Made by a program: the position numbers and the translations under genes | From: Ichthyophonus hoferi | Lineage: Eukaryota; Opisthokonta; Ichthyosporea; Ichthyophonida; Ichthyophonidae | Direction: 5' to 3' | Assembly (NCBI GenBank): GCA_002751075.1 | Contig: NAOQ01000600.1 | Coordinates: 26,649-41,567 of the forward strand | DNA: 14,919 nt | In this document: piece after piece, positions 12,217-14,919 of the stretch | Layout: each line of letters begins with the position of its first letter | Numbering within the stretch: the first letter of the stretch is position 1 | Notes under the pieces: model-generated | Told to the model about the DNA's origin: nothing | The model's database searches: none | What the model saw: only the letters and a program-made list of their open reading frames with translations

Positions 12217-12599
12217 ATGGAGCAAAACTTGTTGGGAGCTGTTTACTTGCCGTCTTTAGAAAGTTTAGTAATGGATAAATTTTATACACGTGAGGATCCT
12301 TTAGCCTTAGATTTATGCACCCATTCTTGCAGGAAAGAAGGTTGCTTTTAGAAAATCCAGGAGTTGTAATGTTTTAATACTACATTTTATACTACATTTT
12401 ATTAATTTCAATATAATAATTCTCTGCTTTTTACCCTGTAGCATGTGCCAATGAACGAGTTCTAAAGATTTCTTGCGGCGTAGATATCTGCGTACACGTT
12501 ATCGTCATCTCTCAATTCATTCTTATTCTATTGTATGATGGCATCGCCAAAGAACTCCTTGAATGTGGTTTTTTATTATTTTTTATGAATACTTATTAA
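12217..12599 (+). CDS. Weak candidate small gene, possibly spliced (unknown product)
   Basis: I do not recognise it. ATG at 12217 has a good context (actaaaATGG) and opens 44 codons to a TAG at 12349-12351: SLESLVMDKFYTREDPLALD, then a Cys-rich end. Ninety bases further is a very strong acceptor, ctttttaccctgtag, ending at 12441, followed by 51 open codons to a TAA at 12597-12599, including a hydrophobic stretch. Using donor gttgct at 12341 (phase 1) would join them into 93 residues with CTHSCRKEACANERV across the junction. The donor is poor, and frames of this length are common by chance in AT-rich DNA. Confidence 0.2.
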
Positions 12600-13588
12600 G
12601 GATTGTTTACTTGTATTTTATGCGCAAAAGAATTTTGAATTCTAATTGTCACTACCCCTTTTTTGTGAAACAGTTTGCTTTAATTGGACATACACCAAGA
12701 CGTACGCATACATAGGGAAATATCCAAAAAGTATCGGCAAATTACGTTGAATAATTACCGATAAATCATCACAACTAGTATCCAATTGCTGATCCATGCC
12801 CATTTCTCCAATAAACTAATGTAGTAAATATGAATTTCTGGCCCAAAAGGGCGCAGTATCTTACTTAAGGAAGAGTTCCAATCCTATCAATACTTTAGAT
12901 TATCATTCTGCAATCATGCCACCCAATAGAATATTGAGTTTTCTGCAATTATAGCTTTATAGCCAATAAACAATTTGAATATCCCAAGTACATACTATTA
13001 TTTCCGGGCTATAATGGCATCCTACCAATAAAAATTGGAGTATCTCAAACACTGACCAATCGACTAAAATAAATTTAACAAATAGAGGAACTTAATCTAA
13101 TTGCATAACAGTGTCCTAGGGGACCGGAACGCACCAGGCCAATTGGAGCTGTTTATTACAGACAACGCACTTGCTTAACAAATGAACCCTTAATTCATTA
13201 TAATTAATGAATATTTAGCTTCTTTCTACAACATGGAACTAAAAAAATAAAGAAGGAAATATGAAAATGCAGACGTTCGTATCTTGTGTAATTTTCAATC
13301 ATAGATTACAATCTTAATTTTTCTGAGGCCGGCATTACAAAATATTTTAAAAACATTTATTTGTTTTGAAACGCGAAACATATTTTAGTTTTAATCTTCC
13401 AGAAGATTTACACAAGTTTATTGGTTGTTGATCATGCACTATTGTAGTAAATATTGTGGTATTTTGACGCATCATCCATGCAACATAACTGGGCTAGGCA
13501 TGTGCATTTCAATCCAAACTAGCCTATATGCAGCATTTATAAATTTATATTAATTTCACTACACCAATCTATTACACCATTACACTAT
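12600..13588. other. AT-rich region upstream of the methyltransferase gene, no gene seen
   Basis: No ORF of interest on either strand. One clear inverted repeat: attcatta (13193-13200) and taatgaat (13205-13212) around TAAT. Confidence 0.5.
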
Positions 13589-13595
13589 TATATAG
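13589..13595 (+). promoter_or_regulatory. TATA-like element of the SET-domain gene
   Basis: TATATAG lies about 105 nt before the ATG, which would allow a 5' UTR of about 70 nt that includes the hairpins at 13630-13675. TA-rich sequence is common here, so this is tentative. Confidence 0.3.
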
Positions 13596-13629
13596 CGAGA
13601 GAGATAGTAATTCATGGACATTACAGCTT

Positions 13630-13675
13630 AAGCGTAGCCGCTTCATTTATATATCACGCGCTAGAGAGCGTGATA
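13630..13675 (+). promoter_or_regulatory. Two consecutive hairpins just before the SET-gene start codon
   Basis: The first hairpin is AAGCG (13630-13634), loop TAGC, CGCTT (13639-13643). The second is TATCACGC (13652-13659), 8-nt loop, GCGTGATA (13668-13675). Both stems are perfect and GC-containing in AT-rich surroundings, and the second ends 22 nt before the ATG. They may act in RNA, as 5' UTR structure, or as DNA sites for a dimeric factor binding TCACGC half-sites. Confidence 0.55.
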
Positions 13676-13697
13676 CTATATATTCATAACTGCTATT

Positions 13698-14598
13698 ATG
13701 TCACACTTGGAAGGAGAGGAAAGCGAGGCCTTTAAGGGTCCCTCGGCGGACACTACACCAATTATTGACAAGTTTGATGAAAGTAAGGTGGAAATAAATA
13801 GTGAGGAGAAGGAGGAGCAGGTTAGTAATGCGGATAGTGATATAATGGCAAATGATTCTTATAAAGAAATCATCAATGACCTTAGTAAAGAGCCGGTTGA
13901 GACAGTAGCATCAATTTCAGTTGCAAGCGCAAGCCCTGTCGAGCCGGATTCTACCTCTACCTCTACGGATAATGATGCAGATGATGATCATATGGTCTTA
14001 CGCAAACGCTTACCACATAGAAGAATTAGAGAAGTGCACTATGACACGGATTCTCATGATAGCCCTAGAACATACAATACCGTGAGTGTGCCAGATGTGC
14101 CAAGCGAACCTGTGGTGCTTTTGACAGAGGGGAGGCCGTTAGCACCAGAGGAGTATACAGAGTATATTCCACTCACAGTGAATGATTATACATTTAATAA
14201 AGAGAGAAAGAATAGGGATAAGGCTTTTGAGTGCGACTGTTACATTGACCCAGGTAAGCCATTTTATGTTATCCTTGTATAAGTTTAAGGGAAAGTGTTT
14301 TCTCACTACTTGTATTAATTCTATCTATTGACACACATAAAAATTGTATATTTATATAACCATATACACATGAGTATACACCAAAGTGTTGCTACCTTCA
14401 ATTAATGATTTTGATGTTGTGTCAAGGGATTATACTTGTATCTGTGGTGTAGAAGACTAATAAAGCATGTTCATTCCTTTTACAGGAGACCCTAATAGTG
14501 CATGTGGTGAGAATTGTCTTAATAGGATTATGCGCATGGAGTGTGACATCAACATATGTCCTTGTGGGTCCAAGTGTCAGAACCAGTCCTTTAGAAAG
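13698..14598 (+). CDS. SET2/ASH1/NSD-type histone lysine methyltransferase, N-terminal part (3' incomplete)
   Basis: Proteins with an AWS zinc domain before SET methylate histone H3, usually at Lys36, in chromatin. Exons are 13698-14253 and 14486-14598 (intron 232 bp, donor gtaagc, acceptor ttttacag, phase 1). They give 223 residues. ATG 13698 is the first after an in-frame stop at 13671. Residues 1-100 are acidic and Ser/Thr-rich, probably disordered, with STSTSTDNDADDD; RKRLPHRRIR at 102-111 is a possible nuclear signal. YIPLTVNDYTFNKERK at 156-171 fits the segment before AWS. The AWS domain runs about 178-221 with Cys 179, 181, 192, 196, 205, 210 and 216, plus Cys212; CGENCLNR and CPCGSKCQNQ are diagnostic. 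The C-x4-C-x5-C ending and CPCG resemble ASH1 and plant ASHH proteins, and CQNQ resembles NSD. SET and post-SET should follow beyond the window. Confidence 0.9.
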
Positions 14599-14919
14599 GT
14601 AGTGTTAAAGAGGTCTATATGGCTTGCATATGGTCAAACAAATCACTTGAGATAACACCATATATGGTAACATAGCATCATATATAGTAACGTAGCATCA
14701 TATATAGTAACATAACACCATATCTAGGAATGTAGCTTCATATATAGTAACATAGCATTATATATAGTAGCATGCCACCATATATAGTAACATAACAACA
14801 TATATAGTAGCATGACACCATATATAGTAACATAACACCATATATAGTAGCATGACACCATATATAATAGCATAGCATCATATATAGTAACATAGCATTA
14901 TATATAGTAGCATGACACC
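14599..14919 (+). other. Start of the intron after the AWS exon
   Basis: Donor gtagtg follows Lys223, the point where AWS normally passes toward SET. Without splicing the frame runs another 18 codons to a TAA at 14653-14655, giving a protein with AWS but no SET. The rest of the intron in view is almost wholly minisatellite. Confidence 0.65.
14657..14919 (+). repeat. 20-bp minisatellite, 13 full units, running off the window
   Basis: Units of consensus accatatatagtaacatagc start at 14657 and repeat every 20 bp with no length change through 14916, followed by the first three bases of a fourteenth unit. Variants gtaacata and gtagcatg alternate in part of the array, giving 40-bp dimers at 14757-14796, 14777-14816, 14817-14856 and 14877-14916. 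The first unit holds the perfect palindrome accatatatggt. Confidence 0.95.

Overview
This is eukaryotic nuclear DNA: AT-rich, with protein-coding exons broken by GT..AG introns (donors mostly gtatgt, gtaagt or variants; acceptors mostly tag or cag). The best-conserved gene is a NEDD4-class HECT ubiquitin ligase. This class is typical of opisthokonts and close relatives, so I favour an animal or fungal relative, possibly a unicellular one. I cannot name the species. I see no rRNA, tRNA, CRISPR array, recognisable transposon or virus-derived element.

Layout. (1) 181-5151, + strand: the last ten visible exons of the HECT ligase, giving 378 residues that cover the HECT domain through the active-site Cys and the stop. 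The C2/WW part lies upstream of the window. (2) 5152-8050: mostly AT-rich, with a possible small spliced gene at 6061-6353 and a GC-richer island at 7225-7545. (3) 8055-9951: a TATA box, a 499-residue secreted carboxylesterase of the pectin acetylesterase/Notum family in one long exon, and a poly(A) signal. A 58-bp optional intron at its 3' end would give it a membrane anchor. (4) 9937-10396, - strand: a possible two-exon gene for a small Lys/Ser/Thr-rich protein, also with a 58-bp intron, tail-to-tail with the esterase. (5) 10400-13590: AT-rich intergenic DNA with several clear palindromes and one weak small-gene candidate at 12217-12599. (6) 13698 to the end, + strand: the first two exons of a SET2/ASH1/NSD-type histone methyltransferase, ending in the AWS zinc domain. 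The next intron opens into a 20-bp minisatellite at the window edge.

The three firm genes have unrelated jobs (protein ubiquitination, secreted or cell-surface deacylation, chromatin methylation), and nothing suggests an operon or joint pathway. The points most worth a second look are: a 96-bp tandem repeat that duplicates the HECT exon-2 splice acceptor and first ten codons; a stop codon lying inside an AATAAA signal; the possible splice switch giving the esterase a membrane anchor, and its apparently missing acidic residue; and cryptic spliced small genes between the main ones. I did not find a convincing new multi-gene system. The small-gene models are inferences from phase, splice sites and base composition only.
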